Origin: an uncultured Lachnospiraceae bacterium
GTDB lineage: Bacteria > Bacillota > Clostridia > Lachnospirales > Lachnospiraceae
DNA length: 64,000 bases
Direction of reading: 5' to 3'
NCBI GenBank assembly: GCA_900317555.1
Contig: ONHF01000012.1
Coordinates: forward strand, 1 to 64,000
The translations under genes were made by a program, and so were the position numbers. Position 1 is the stretch's first letter; the number at the start of each line of letters is the position of its first letter. Below, piece by piece: positions 34,882 to 43,992 of the stretch. Below the pieces are notes generated by a model. That model made no database searches. It saw only the letters and a program-made list of their open reading frames with translations, and had not been told where the DNA came from.

Positions 34882-35895
34882 TCAGTCTTCTTTCACAGTC
34901 TGAAGGAGCGTCCGGATCTCTTCGACACTCAGCCACCTCGTATTGGTTCCCGAAGAATATACAAAGCCGTCCGGAACCGGTTTGCCCGAAGGGTCCTTCA
35001 CCTGTTTGGAATTAAAGGTAATCTGCGGATAGATGATGAAATTCTTCTCAAACTCCAGCGTATTGGGTGCGTCTTCCGCTGTCACCATCACCTCATGCAG
35101 CTTTTCGCCGGGGCGGATGCCGGTCTCCACGGTTTTGCAGCCGGGCAGCAGCGCCTCTGCAAGGTCTTTAACATAAAATGAAGGAATCTTCGAAATAAAG
35201 GTCTCTCCGCCTTTCGCCTCTCCAAGTGCCTTGATCACCAGCTCGACAGCCTCGTCGAGACTGATCCAGAATCTGGTCATCCGGTAGTCCGTAATCGGAA
35301 GTGTTGTCTCGCCCTTCTCAATGAGACTTCTGAAAAACGGGATCACCGAGCCTCTGGAGCCCGCTACATTGCCATAGCGCACAACCGAAAAGCTGATGTC
35401 CTTATTCCCCGCGTATGCGTTCGCGGCAATGAAAAGCTTGTCGGAAACCAGCTTGGTGCCGCCATAGAGATTGACAGGGTTCACCGACTTGTCTGTGGAC
35501 AGCGCGACAACCTTTTTTACGCCCTGATCGAGCGAAGCGTCAATGACATTCATAGCTCCATGCACGTTTGTCTTGATCGCTTCGGCAGGATTGTATTCGC
35601 AGGCGGGAACCTGTTTGAGTGCGGCCGCGTGGATGACATAATCCACGCCCTCCATTGCGCGCTCCAGTCTTTCCTTGTCGCGCACATCACCGATGAAGAA
35701 ACGCATGACTTTCGCGTTTTCCCTGTACGGGGACTCGTTGGACATCACGAACTGCTTGAACTCATCGCGGGAATACACAATGATCTTCTTCGGGCTGTAA
35801 TGCTCCAGCACATACCTGATAAAACAATGTCCGAAAGAGCCTGTGCCTCCGGTGATCAGAATAGTTTTGCCATCCAAAAGTCTTGAATCTGTCAT
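34882..35895 (-). CDS. pseB: UDP-N-acetylglucosamine 4,6-dehydratase, inverting (PseB type)
   Basis: The 337-residue short-chain dehydrogenase/reductase has the NAD(P)-binding GGTGSFG (16-22), the catalytic set STDKSVNPVNLYGGTK (Asp-Lys and Tyr) and SVVRYGNVAGSRGSVIPFF. PseB removes water from UDP-GlcNAc and inverts C5 to give the 4-keto-6-deoxy sugar for PseC. The C-terminal region SSGTNTRWLSVEEIRTLL is also family-like. It is upstream of pseC with a four-base gap, and downstream of the metal regulator by 21 bases. Confidence 0.92.
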   Translation of the reverse strand: MTDSRLLDGKTILITGGTGSFGHCFIRYVLEHYSPKKIIVYSRDEFKQFVMSNESPYRENAKVMRFFIGDVRDKERLERAMEGVDYVIHAAALKQVPACEYNPAEAIKTNVHGAMNVIDASLDQGVKKVVALSTDKSVNPVNLYGGTKLVSDKLFIAANAYAGNKDISFSVVRYGNVAGSRGSVIPFFRSLIEKGETTLPITDYRMTRFWISLDEAVELVIKALGEAKGGETFISKIPSFYVKDLAEALLPGCKTVETGIRPGEKLHEVMVTAEDAPNTLEFEKNFIIYPQITFNSKQVKDPSGKPVPDGFVYSSGTNTRWLSVEEIRTLLQTVKED

Positions 35896-35916
35896 ACTGC
35901 CTGCTGTTTCCTTCCG

Positions 35917-36297
35917 TTAGTTCTTTTCAGCCATCCGGCTGTTGTAATACGCCTTCAGTTTGTCAAACGTATCATCATCGATGATGTGTTCGATCCGGCA
36001 CGCCTCGTCAGCTGCTTTCTTCTCTTCAACGCCGACCGCTTCCAGCATCGCGCGCAGAAGTTCATGGCGTCTGTAGATTCTCTCGGCGATTTCCCTGCCT
36101 TCTTCGCGGAGTGTGATATACCCGCTGGAATCCATCTCGATGTAACCGTTCTCCCGCAGCTTTTTCATCGCGATGCTGATGCTGGGCTTGGAATACTTCC
36201 TCTCATTTACGATGTCGATGGACCGGACAGAGCCGTTCCTCCTCTCGAGAATCAGTATCGTCTCGAGGTAATCCTCCGCGGATTCATGAATTTCCAT
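35917..36297 (-). CDS. DtxR/MntR-type metal-dependent regulator
   Basis: The 126-residue repressor has a winged helix (about 5-70, SAEDYLETILILERRNGSVRSIDIVNERKYSKPSISIAMKKLRENGYIEMD) and a short dimerisation/metal-binding domain (RRHELLRAMLEAVGVEEKKAADEACRIEHIIDDDTFDKL) with the Cys-Arg-Ile-Glu-His ligand pattern. There is no SH3 domain. MntR uses Mn2+ and IdeR/DtxR uses Fe2+; the sequence does not settle which. AAGGAGG precedes the ATG. A possible target is the palindromic feo promoter at 28560. It sits between glgB and pseB, with no metal transporter next to it. Confidence 0.87.
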   Translation of the reverse strand: MEIHESAEDYLETILILERRNGSVRSIDIVNERKYSKPSISIAMKKLRENGYIEMDSSGYITLREEGREIAERIYRRHELLRAMLEAVGVEEKKAADEACRIEHIIDDDTFDKLKAYYNSRMAEKN

Positions 36298-36367
36298 AAT
36301 GCCTCCTTCATGGCCGGCGGCTCTGCCTGAACGCGGTTTCAGCCGCGGGTCATGCCGGCCGCCCCGG

Positions 36368-38320
36368 TCAGAACTCGAAGATCAGGGCGCCGTATGCCGG
36401 AAGATCAAAGGCAATATACTGCGGCTTGTAATCACAGTCTCCGGCTTTGGAACGGATCGAAGCCGGAAGCTGACTGTGTACGATGCTTCCGTACTTTTCC
36501 TCCGCACTGTTCAGCAACAACTTATAAGTGCCCTTCTCCGGTACGCCGACGCGGTAGTCTTTGTACTCGACCGGTGTCATATTCAAAACAAACAGGAGCT
36601 TCTTCGCCTTCGGGTCCGAAGCCTTCCGGAAGAAGCTGTAAATACTCCTGTCCTTGTCGTCCGCGTTAATCCATTCAAAGCCTGCCCAGTCATTGTCGAT
36701 CTCGTACAGGCACGGATGTTTGCGGTATATTTTCAGCAGCTCCGCCACATACTTCTGCATGCCGCTGTTGAGTCCTCTTTCGAGAAGGAACCAGTCGAGC
36801 TCTCTCGCCTCGCTCCACTCTCGTTCCTGACCGAATTCCTGCCCCATGAAAAGGAGTTTCTTGCCGGAATGGCCAAGCATGTATGTATATCCTACACGCA
36901 GATTTGCATATTTGTCCGCTTCATAGCCGGGCATCTTCTCAACCATCGAACATTTCAGATGCACGACCTCGTCGTGAGAAAGCGGCAGGATGTAATTCTC
37001 GGCGCTGTTATAGCTCATCGCGAACGTCAGCGAATAGTGCGAACCGCTGCGCATCACAGGATCGAGCTTCATATATTCGCAGAAGTCATGCATCCAGCCC
37101 ATGTTCCACTTGAACGAGAAGCCCAGGCCGTCTTCTTCGACTGGTCCCGTAACCTTCGGCCACGCCGTGGATTCCTCCGCGATGGTGACAAAGCCGTGGT
37201 ACATGCCGCGGACGACTGAATTCAGATGCTTGAAGAATTCGATAGCTTCCAGATTCTTGTTTCCGCCGTATTTGTTCGGCAGCCACTGGCCGTCCTTCTT
37301 GCCGTAATCCAGATACAGCATCGAAGCCACCGCGTCCACACGGATGCCGTCCACATGGAACTCGCGGATCCAGTAGAGCACGTTCGCGATCAGGAAATTC
37401 TTGACTTCGGGCTTTCCGAGATTGAAGATCTTCGTTCCCCAGTCCGGATGTTCACCGCGGCGCGGATCCGGATCTTCATAAATGCACTGCCCGTCAAAAC
37501 AAGCCAGTCCGTGCTCATCCGGGCAGAAATGCGCGGGTACCCAGTCGAGAATCACGCCGATGCCGTTCTTATGCAGCGTATCCACTAGATACCGGAAATC
37601 ATCCGGCGTTCCATATCGCGATGTCGGCGCGTAATATCCGGTCACCTGATAACCCCAGGAGCCGTCGAACGGATGCTCGGAAATACCCATCAGCTCTACA
37701 TGGGTAAACGGCACCTCTTTGAGGTACTGGACAATGCGGTCCGCGAATTCCCTGTAGTTGTAAAACCCGTCCGGCGTTCCGTCCGGATGTTTCATCCAGG
37801 AGCCGATGTGGCACTCATAGATGGACATCGGCTGCTTGAAGTAGTCCTTTCCGTCGCGCGCGTCCATCCAGCGGCTGTCGCCCCATTTGTAGGAAGAGCG
37901 GCCGACCAGCTTCGACGCGGTTCCGGGCCGCAGCTCCGCGCTGTTCGCGTACGGATCGGCCTTGTAAATTTTGCGGCCTTCCGGCGTGAAAATCAGGAAC
38001 TTGTACAGTTCCCCGGCGGAAATATCCGGAATGAATGTCTCCCAGATACCGCCTTCCCCGACCTTTTTCATCGGATACATGTCTTCATTCCATCCGTTAA
38101 AGGAACCGATGACATGTACCGCTGCCGCGTTCGGTGCCCAGACCGCGAAGTGGAAACCCTTTTTCCCGTCCTCGCAGGATTCATGCGCGCCCAGTTTCTT
38201 GTAAATATCGTAATGCGTTCCCTGCCCGAACAGATAGCAGTCGTCATTGGAAATGAAAACCCGCTCATCCTGTACCTTCAAAGTATCCGCAGCCGCAACT
38301 CCCTTTTTCGCTCTTGCCAT
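36368..38320 (-). CDS. glgB: 1,4-alpha-glucan branching enzyme
   Basis: The 650-residue GH13 enzyme makes alpha-1,6 branches in glycogen. It has a CBM48 module (about 60-155, FAVWAPNAAAVHVIGSFNGWNEDMYPM), a TIM-barrel with GIRVDAVASMLYLDYG (nucleophile Asp), TIAEESTAWP (acid/base Glu) and LPLSHDEVVH, and a C-terminal beta-domain. The start at 38320 has AGAAGG eight bases upstream; the longer frame to 38365 overlaps the spacer. No other glycogen gene is adjacent. It follows the 1090-residue protein gene by 57 bases on the same strand and may be cotranscribed with it. Confidence 0.95.
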   Translation of the reverse strand: MARAKKGVAAADTLKVQDERVFISNDDCYLFGQGTHYDIYKKLGAHESCEDGKKGFHFAVWAPNAAAVHVIGSFNGWNEDMYPMKKVGEGGIWETFIPDISAGELYKFLIFTPEGRKIYKADPYANSAELRPGTASKLVGRSSYKWGDSRWMDARDGKDYFKQPMSIYECHIGSWMKHPDGTPDGFYNYREFADRIVQYLKEVPFTHVELMGISEHPFDGSWGYQVTGYYAPTSRYGTPDDFRYLVDTLHKNGIGVILDWVPAHFCPDEHGLACFDGQCIYEDPDPRRGEHPDWGTKIFNLGKPEVKNFLIANVLYWIREFHVDGIRVDAVASMLYLDYGKKDGQWLPNKYGGNKNLEAIEFFKHLNSVVRGMYHGFVTIAEESTAWPKVTGPVEEDGLGFSFKWNMGWMHDFCEYMKLDPVMRSGSHYSLTFAMSYNSAENYILPLSHDEVVHLKCSMVEKMPGYEADKYANLRVGYTYMLGHSGKKLLFMGQEFGQEREWSEARELDWFLLERGLNSGMQKYVAELLKIYRKHPCLYEIDNDWAGFEWINADDKDRSIYSFFRKASDPKAKKLLFVLNMTPVEYKDYRVGVPEKGTYKLLLNSAEEKYGSIVHSQLPASIRSKAGDCDYKPQYIAFDLPAYGALIFEF

Positions 38321-38377
38321 AAGCTTACCTTCTTTTCCCCGGATTGATGAAATTCCTGTCTGCATACCCCGGCAGAA

Positions 38378-41300
38378 TCAGCCTTCGTCCGAAGGATTCT
38401 TTTTCTTCCCTTCAATAAAATCCTTCTCGTGGAGAATAATCCTGTCATCTTTATCATAACGCTTTCTGGTGATGATTTCCCAGAGCGTATGAAGCGATTT
38501 CCTTGAAGCGTGTGCGATCGCCGCGTCGACAATCTCCTGCACCTCATTGATTGTAGGATGGTGCCGCGGCACATTCAGCGCGGCGATCCGGCTCGCGAGC
38601 TGAAGCTCCGCAAACGTGTCCAGCACATAGTCCTTTGAAAGAGCATATTCCTTGCCGTATGCCGTGAGCGCGCGGACGCCGAGCGGACGGATGTCGATTC
38701 TCGCATCAAAGCTCCGCATGGCATCGCTGTTCTTTGCAAGCAGCGTATCCATTGCCCTTCTTGTATCCATCAGAATCAGGATAATTCCATGGCTGGCGCT
38801 CAGGGACTTTTTCAGTCTTGCAATCGCCTCTTCCGTCAAAACAGACGCGTTCCCGATCACCAGAGCCCCGCCATCAATCTTGGCGAGGATCTTCTGCATC
38901 TGGCCTTCCGGCAGGGCGTTAATACTCTTGCCGTTGGCTTTTGCTGTTTTGCCGCTGAAATTCGGATCTGCCGCGTGCACAATTTCAAGAATGCTCTGCG
39001 CGGTCCGCTCACAGAAATTGCGCGGCCCTGTAATGATCAGATTTCCGGTGTCCGGTTCAAGGCTGATCTGATCCAGCGCATCAAAAATCTGCTTCTGATT
39101 TTCCTTCTGGCGGAACAGCGGTCCGAACATATGCTTCTGCTCGTCGGTCAGTGCCCCGGCAAGACTTCCAAGTCCGGAAGGCGCGGCTTTGCGCTGCCTG
39201 ACCTCCCTCGCGGCAGCCTGCATTTCCTGCCCGTCATCCGGCTTCACCGCCGCAGACATCTGCCGGTCTTCGTCCGCCTCTGCGGGCGCAGAGTTCTCCG
39301 GCGCTTCCCCCGTCACATCTTCTTCCTCCGGCAGCGGTTCCTGTTCTTCTGCAGGCTCCTCCTCTGGTTCGTGTCCGGCATCTTCCTCCGGTGCTTCGTC
39401 CGGCTCCTCTGCAGAGCCTTCAGAATCCGCTTCCGGTTCTTCCTCCGGTTCCCCGGCCGACTCCTCCGCATACTCTTCGGGATCCGCTTCCGGTTCTTCC
39501 TCCCGCGCTTCGGCCGGCTCCTCCGCATACTCTTCGGAATCCGCTTCCGGCTCTTCCTCCGGCGCTTCGGCCGGCTCCTCCGTGGATTCTTCCGGCGCTT
39601 CGCCCGGCTCCTCCGCATATTCTTCCGGAGCTGTGTCTCTGTATGCTTCTTCGTAGGAGTCCCCGGTGTCAAGGTCTTCACCTTGTGTGAATTGCTGTCC
39701 GCCTTCCGTGCGGTTCTCCTCCAGCGAAGTGCCGTATGCCTCGCGTTCCGCCTCCGCAGCCTGCCGCGCGGCCTTCTCTGCGTCCAGCCTCTTTCTGGCC
39801 GCCTCAAAGCGCGCCTGCTGCCGGCTCATCGCAAGACGTACCTCACTCGGATTCCAGCGTCTTGTGCTGAGGTCGTCTTCATCGGCGCCATCCTGCGGTG
39901 CGCTCTCACCTGCCACCGGCTGCATTTCTACTGCATCAACGACTGCAGCCTTCCCGGCGTCCGGACCCAAGGCATCGTGCGCCGCATCGTCGTCTGCCGC
40001 TTCATGATCCGGCATATCGTCATACGCAGTGCCGGGCTGCGGTGCTGCCGCATGATCACCAAAATAAACTACTGTGCCGGTCCGGTCTCCCGCCGCTTCT
40101 GCCGGGACAGAAGCTTCCTGTTCTTCTTCCCGCGCATCTTCCTGCTGCAGCGTTTCCGGCGCCTCATCCTGCGCAGGATAAGCTTCCTGCACTTCGTCCA
40201 TCGGATACGTCTCATCAGCGCGGTAGTCTGCGTCCGCTCCCGCGTAGGAATACGAATCCGGAGCAGTATAACCGGCGTCTGTACCGGTGTACGTATCCGC
40301 GTTCAGGCCGTGGTCTGCATTCGTGTAAGAATCTGTATCCCCGCCGCGTTCCGTATCCGCGTACGAACCTGTTTCATCCGCGCGCGCATCCTGTTCCAGC
40401 GGCTTCAGATCATTAAAGCGGTTTCCGGCCGCGGCTGCCGCGCGCGCCCTCTCGCTTCCCGTCAGCCCGTCCGAAACCGGCACAGCCGCCGCGGCACTTC
40501 TTGCCGAGCGGATCGCCCGATTCGAATTTTTCTCGATGTCTTCGAGAAGGCCATGTCTTGCGGTCTCGTCAAAATCTCTCATGATCGGACCGGTATCTTC
40601 AAGAATTCTCTGCGCCCGTTTCTCATCATTGGCGCTGCGGATACCCCTGCGTACCTGATCCCATTCCTGCATGACCTGGCTGATGGAGCGCTGGCTGCTG
40701 TGCGTCTCTTGTTCCGGCTTTTCGCCGCTTTGCCCGTTCACGGTTTCCGCGGCGCGGCTTTGACCGCGCTGTTCCCTGCGCTCCGGAGCCTGTGTCCGCG
40801 CTTCTTCGCGGTTAAATCCCTGCTCCGGTGTATCATATGCGGAGCGGTTGTATCCCTGCTCCGGCGCAGCATATGCGTCAGCTTCCGGCTCCGGCGAAGG
40901 CTCCGTCACAGGCTCCTGCGGCGCATCGTTCCCGCCGCGGTAGATGTCCCGCATACCTTCCGCTACATTCTGCTGCAGGTGGTCCTGCGTATCCGCAGAG
41001 GTTTCCGGAATACTCCCCTGAATTTCATCCAGAAGATCCGCAGCCTTGTTCGCGTATTTGCCCGAAAACTGCGCAGTGATATCGAGGCACTCCTTCACGG
41101 CGTCCTCGTCTCTGCCGGCCTGATGATACAAAAGCGCGAGCTCGTATCCCCAGCGCTGGGTATGTTTCTCCTGCCGGAGTTTTTCGAGAATCGCGATCTT
41201 TTCGTTCATGCTGACCGGTGAAACCTGATACATCTTATACTGCAAAACAAGACGTTTGGGATTTTCCGGCTGAATCTGCGAATATTCCTGCACAAGCGTC

Positions 41301-41650
41301 AGCGCCGAAGCCAGATCGCTCTGCAGATTGTTCCTGCCGTAAAGAAAGATCGTCAGCTCGCAGAGATTGTAAATCACCAGCGCCTGATTTCTCTCGAATT
41401 CTTCCTGCTGCTCCCGCGTGTCCGGCTGCGGCATGATCTGCAGGCGGCGCAGCGCCACCTTCATGACAGAGCGGGCTTTTTCATATTCACGGTTAATTTT
41501 ATAGACATCGCTGACCATGCAGAGCGTTTTAATGGTCTTGACTTTATTCCAGTCAACGGTATCCGCAAGACGCGCGGCCTCATCAAAACGCCTTTCCCCG
41601 ATCAGCGCATTCAGTTCCTGAAGAGTAATCTTGTACTCATACTTATCCAA
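38378..41650 (-). CDS. Large protein: helical repeats, Glu/Pro repeats, degenerate AAA-like domain
   Basis: The 1090-residue protein has no signal or membrane segment. Residues 1-215 are TPR-like helical hairpins (RRFDEAARLADTVDW, EYEKARSVMKVALRRL, YELALLYHQAGRDEDAVKECLDI). Residues 215-850 are disordered and rich in Gln, Glu, Ala and Tyr, including three 19-residue Glu/Pro units (39423-39593). Residues about 850-1065 resemble a CbbX-type AAA module in strand order: NLIITGPRNFCERTAQSI, GALVIGNASVLTEEAI, ILILMDTRRAMDTLL, FDARIDIRPLG. The P-loop Gly-Lys-Thr is replaced, so ATP hydrolysis is doubtful. It is downstream of rsmA. I recognise no named family; a scaffold role is inference. Confidence 0.7.
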   Translation of the reverse strand: MDKYEYKITLQELNALIGERRFDEAARLADTVDWNKVKTIKTLCMVSDVYKINREYEKARSVMKVALRRLQIMPQPDTREQQEEFERNQALVIYNLCELTIFLYGRNNLQSDLASALTLVQEYSQIQPENPKRLVLQYKMYQVSPVSMNEKIAILEKLRQEKHTQRWGYELALLYHQAGRDEDAVKECLDITAQFSGKYANKAADLLDEIQGSIPETSADTQDHLQQNVAEGMRDIYRGGNDAPQEPVTEPSPEPEADAYAAPEQGYNRSAYDTPEQGFNREEARTQAPERREQRGQSRAAETVNGQSGEKPEQETHSSQRSISQVMQEWDQVRRGIRSANDEKRAQRILEDTGPIMRDFDETARHGLLEDIEKNSNRAIRSARSAAAAVPVSDGLTGSERARAAAAAGNRFNDLKPLEQDARADETGSYADTERGGDTDSYTNADHGLNADTYTGTDAGYTAPDSYSYAGADADYRADETYPMDEVQEAYPAQDEAPETLQQEDAREEEQEASVPAEAAGDRTGTVVYFGDHAAAPQPGTAYDDMPDHEAADDDAAHDALGPDAGKAAVVDAVEMQPVAGESAPQDGADEDDLSTRRWNPSEVRLAMSRQQARFEAARKRLDAEKAARQAAEAEREAYGTSLEENRTEGGQQFTQGEDLDTGDSYEEAYRDTAPEEYAEEPGEAPEESTEEPAEAPEEEPEADSEEYAEEPAEAREEEPEADPEEYAEESAGEPEEEPEADSEGSAEEPDEAPEEDAGHEPEEEPAEEQEPLPEEEDVTGEAPENSAPAEADEDRQMSAAVKPDDGQEMQAAAREVRQRKAAPSGLGSLAGALTDEQKHMFGPLFRQKENQKQIFDALDQISLEPDTGNLIITGPRNFCERTAQSILEIVHAADPNFSGKTAKANGKSINALPEGQMQKILAKIDGGALVIGNASVLTEEAIARLKKSLSASHGIILILMDTRRAMDTLLAKNSDAMRSFDARIDIRPLGVRALTAYGKEYALSKDYVLDTFAELQLASRIAALNVPRHHPTINEVQEIVDAAIAHASRKSLHTLWEIITRKRYDKDDRIILHEKDFIEGKKKNPSDEG
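39423..39593 (-). repeat. Three 57-nt tandem coding repeats
   Basis: Units 39423-39479, 39480-39536 and 39537-39593 are near-identical 57-base copies that each encode a 19-residue Glu/Pro/Ala-rich unit (core EEYAEEPAEAREEEPEAD). The number could vary between strains by slippage without a frameshift because the unit is a multiple of three. Confidence 0.85.
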
Positions 41651-41738
41651 AGTCTGGTTCCTCTAGTCTGTAATTCTGCTGCCGGCAGTCCGGTGCCCGA
41701 TCAAAACATGATACTCCCGAGCATAATTCATGAAAATT

Positions 41739-42611
41739 TTAGCATACTTTGAGTGCTTTTGAAAGTGCGGCAAACTGGGCGAGCGAGAGTTTCTCTCCCC
41801 GCACGGCTTTGTCCAGAGAAAGCTCCGAAAGGGCCTTTTCCACGTCTTCTCTTGTAAACGTCCGTCCCTCAAAGGAAAGGCCGTGGGACAGCGCGTTTGC
41901 AAGTGTTTTGCGCCTCTGATTGAAGGCGGCGCGGATAATGGCGAACATAAATTCCTCGTCCGCGTCTACCGGTGGTTCTGTGAAGGCATTCAGCCGCAGA
42001 ACCTGCGAATCCACGCCGGGGCGCGGAATGAAGCAGCGGGGCGGCACGGTCAGCACAGCTTCCGGGCGCGCGTAATACTGAACCGCGAGAGACAGCGCTC
42101 CGTATTCCCTGTTTTCCTGTGTCGCGCAGATGCGCTCCGCAACTTCTTTCTGAATCATTACCGTAATGTTGTCAAAACAGTTCTTCTGCTTCAACAGCTG
42201 CAGCAGAATCGGGGTGGTGATGTAGTACGGAAGGTTCGCGACACACTTCATGGGACGGCCCTGATTAAAACGACTGCAAAGAGCGGAGAGATCTGTTTTC
42301 AGGATATCCTGAAACAGAACCGTTACATTCGGACATGCATCCAGCGTGACGGCAAGGACCGGTTCCAGCGACGTGTCGATTTCCACGGCGACAACATGCC
42401 CCGCAGCCGCGGACAGCGCCTGCGTCATCGTTCCGATGCCCGGACCGATTTCCAGAACGCAGTCCTCTTTCGTTACGCCGGCCGCCTCCACGATCCCGTT
42501 CACAATGCCCTCGTCAATCAGAAAGTTCTGCCCGTACTTTTTCTTCGCGCGGATGCCGAACTGATCCAGCACGCGCATTGTCGCGTATGGTTTTGTCAGA
42601 AGCTCACTCAT
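41739..42611 (-). CDS. rsmA: 16S rRNA A1518/A1519 dimethyltransferase
   Basis: The 290-residue KsgA/RsmA enzyme dimethylates two adjacent adenines near the 3' end of 16S rRNA. It shows KKYGQNFLIDEGIV at the start, cofactor motif I LEIGPGIGTMTQAL (about 54-67), VEIDTSLEP and the target-base motif NLPYYITTPI. The C-terminal helical domain is of normal length. Its ATG overlaps the TatD stop by four bases (ATGA), so the two are translationally coupled. The large unknown protein follows after 88 bases. Confidence 0.95.
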   Translation of the reverse strand: MSELLTKPYATMRVLDQFGIRAKKKYGQNFLIDEGIVNGIVEAAGVTKEDCVLEIGPGIGTMTQALSAAAGHVVAVEIDTSLEPVLAVTLDACPNVTVLFQDILKTDLSALCSRFNQGRPMKCVANLPYYITTPILLQLLKQKNCFDNITVMIQKEVAERICATQENREYGALSLAVQYYARPEAVLTVPPRCFIPRPGVDSQVLRLNAFTEPPVDADEEFMFAIIRAAFNQRRKTLANALSHGLSFEGRTFTREDVEKALSELSLDKAVRGEKLSLAQFAALSKALKVC

Positions 42612-43444
42612 CTCAAATGTACTCCCATATCCTCATCCGTGGACGGTTCCCCGTTTTCCGCTGCCGGTTCTTTTCTTTCATCCAGCCGGTAAAGCCGTTT
42701 CGCGTTCTCATAAGTCACGCGGATGACTTCCTCTTCCTGTATCTGCAGGAGCTGTGCGATTTCCCGCGCGACAAGCGGCAGATACAGCGAGCTGTTGCGT
42801 TCTCCCCTGTGCGGCACGGGCGCCATATACGGGCAGTCCGTTTCCAGTACTATGCGCTCCAGCGGAATCCGCTGCACGGTTTCCTTCAGGCGTCTGCCAT
42901 TTTTAAAGGTCACAACGCCTCCAACGCCGATGTAATAACCCATCCGTACAAACTGCTCCGCCATTTCCGGACTGTAGGAATAGCAGTGAATAACTCCGCC
43001 GCTGAAATGTCCCTGCTCCTCCAGGAGGATCTGCATCGTATCCTGCGCTGCGTCTCTGGAATGGATAATGACCGGCAGGTCCGCCTCCTGTGCCATGCGC
43101 AGCTGCCTGCGGAACCATTTCTTCTGCATTTCCCTGTCCGGTTCATCATAATGATAATCCAGACCGATCTCTCCGACCGCGACAACCTTCGGTTCATGAA
43201 GCTTTTCCTGTATCAGGAGAAGCCTGCTCTCCGTAAGCGGCGCGCAGTCGGAAGGGTGTATCCCCAGAGCCGCATAGAATTGGGGATAAGCCTTTGCGAG
43301 CGCCAGCACCTCATCAATGCTGGAAAGATCCGAAGCGACATTGACCGCGCCGCAGATGCCTGCCTCCGGAAACTGCCGTACAATAGCGGGAAGGTCATCC
43401 TGGAACGCTTCATCGTTATAATGACTGTGTGTATCGAATATCAT
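42608..43444 (-). CDS. TatD-family metal-dependent nuclease
   Basis: The 278-residue TIM-barrel hydrolase begins MIFDTHSHYND, with metal ligands in THSH, EIGLDYHYD, VIIHSRDAAQDTM, GVIHCYSYS and ETDCPYMAP. TatD/YcfH enzymes are 3'-5' DNases or D-aminoacyl-tRNA deacylase-like hydrolases; the real substrate is not certain. The ATG at 43444 has GGAG seven bases upstream, and an upstream frame to 43468 adds nothing conserved. It is the first gene of a tatD-rsmA unit, as in many Firmicutes. Confidence 0.93.
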   Translation of the reverse strand: MIFDTHSHYNDEAFQDDLPAIVRQFPEAGICGAVNVASDLSSIDEVLALAKAYPQFYAALGIHPSDCAPLTESRLLLIQEKLHEPKVVAVGEIGLDYHYDEPDREMQKKWFRRQLRMAQEADLPVIIHSRDAAQDTMQILLEEQGHFSGGVIHCYSYSPEMAEQFVRMGYYIGVGGVVTFKNGRRLKETVQRIPLERIVLETDCPYMAPVPHRGERNSSLYLPLVAREIAQLLQIQEEEVIRVTYENAKRLYRLDERKEPAAENGEPSTDEDMGVHLR

Positions 43445-43612
43445 ATCCTGTCTCCATTCTACCATCATTTAATGCGCAGCCTCGCGGATTGTAAAGGATT
43501 TCGTCTCCGGCTTTCCGGACAAAGCCCATTTTCAGCGCCAAAATGGTAATTATCGCCAAAACAGGTCCGACTGTACGCCAGAAACATGTGCAACATTTTT
43601 TCAAAAAAATAC

Positions 43613-43641
43613 TTGATTATTTAATGTGGTTTTCATATAAT
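43613..43641 (+). promoter_or_regulatory. Promoter of tRNA-Lys
   Basis: TTGATT (43613-43618), a 17-base spacer and TATAAT (43636-43641) form a near-consensus promoter 62 bases before the tRNA, in an AT-rich stretch. Confidence 0.75.
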
Positions 43642-43703
43642 AACATTCGTCGCGAGAAAACAGATTTAAAGAGCTGCTTCTCCGGCAGACAATTTACAGA
43701 TAT

Positions 43704-43776
43704 GCGCTTTTAGCTCAGTTGGTAGAGCACCTGACTCTTAATCAGGGTGTCCAGGGTTCGAGTCCCTGAAGGCGCA
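43704..43776 (+). tRNA. tRNA-Lys (anticodon CTT)
   Basis: The 73 bases fold as a complete cloverleaf: acceptor GCGCTTT/AAGGCGC, D-arm GCTC/GAGC, anticodon stem CCTGA/TCAGG with loop CTCTTAA (anticodon CTT), five-base variable region, T-arm CAGGG TTCGAGT CCCTG and discriminator A. CCA is not encoded. It reads AAG lysine codons. A promoter lies upstream and an 18-bp hairpin downstream. Confidence 0.97.
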
Positions 43777-43888
43777 CGCGGAGCACTGTTTTTGTGGTTT
43801 AGCCATGGGGACGGTGTTTCTTTTTGCGTTCAGGCGAACAACGCTGGCAGCTGCGCGTATTTTTGCCACTATGAACATAACGGCAGCA

Positions 43889-43932
43889 GAAAGCCGCGCG
43901 GGCAGAACCTTTTCTCTGCCCGCGCGGCTTTC
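43889..43932. terminator. Bidirectional terminator between tRNA-Lys and the HerA-like gene
   Basis: Positions 43889-43906 and 43915-43932 are perfect 18-base inverted copies (GAAAGCCGCGCGGGCAGA arm) around an 8-nt loop. Short A and T runs flank both sides, so it can serve both the plus-strand tRNA and the minus-strand ATPase gene. Confidence 0.8.
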
Positions 43933-43992
43933 TCTTTACCTGTTCTCTTTCCCCGCATTATCTTCCGTGCCCGCTCTCCGTCTGCCTCTGTT

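Noticed and set aside
39423-39593. Tandem repeats considered as a CRISPR array
   Set aside because: The units are directly adjacent without spacers and encode in-frame Glu/Pro-rich repeats.
38789-41221. An 810-residue plus-strand open frame opposite the large scaffold-like gene
   Set aside because: It is Arg/Cys/Leu-rich, with no domain, and is the antisense shadow of a GC-rich gene with low-complexity repeats.
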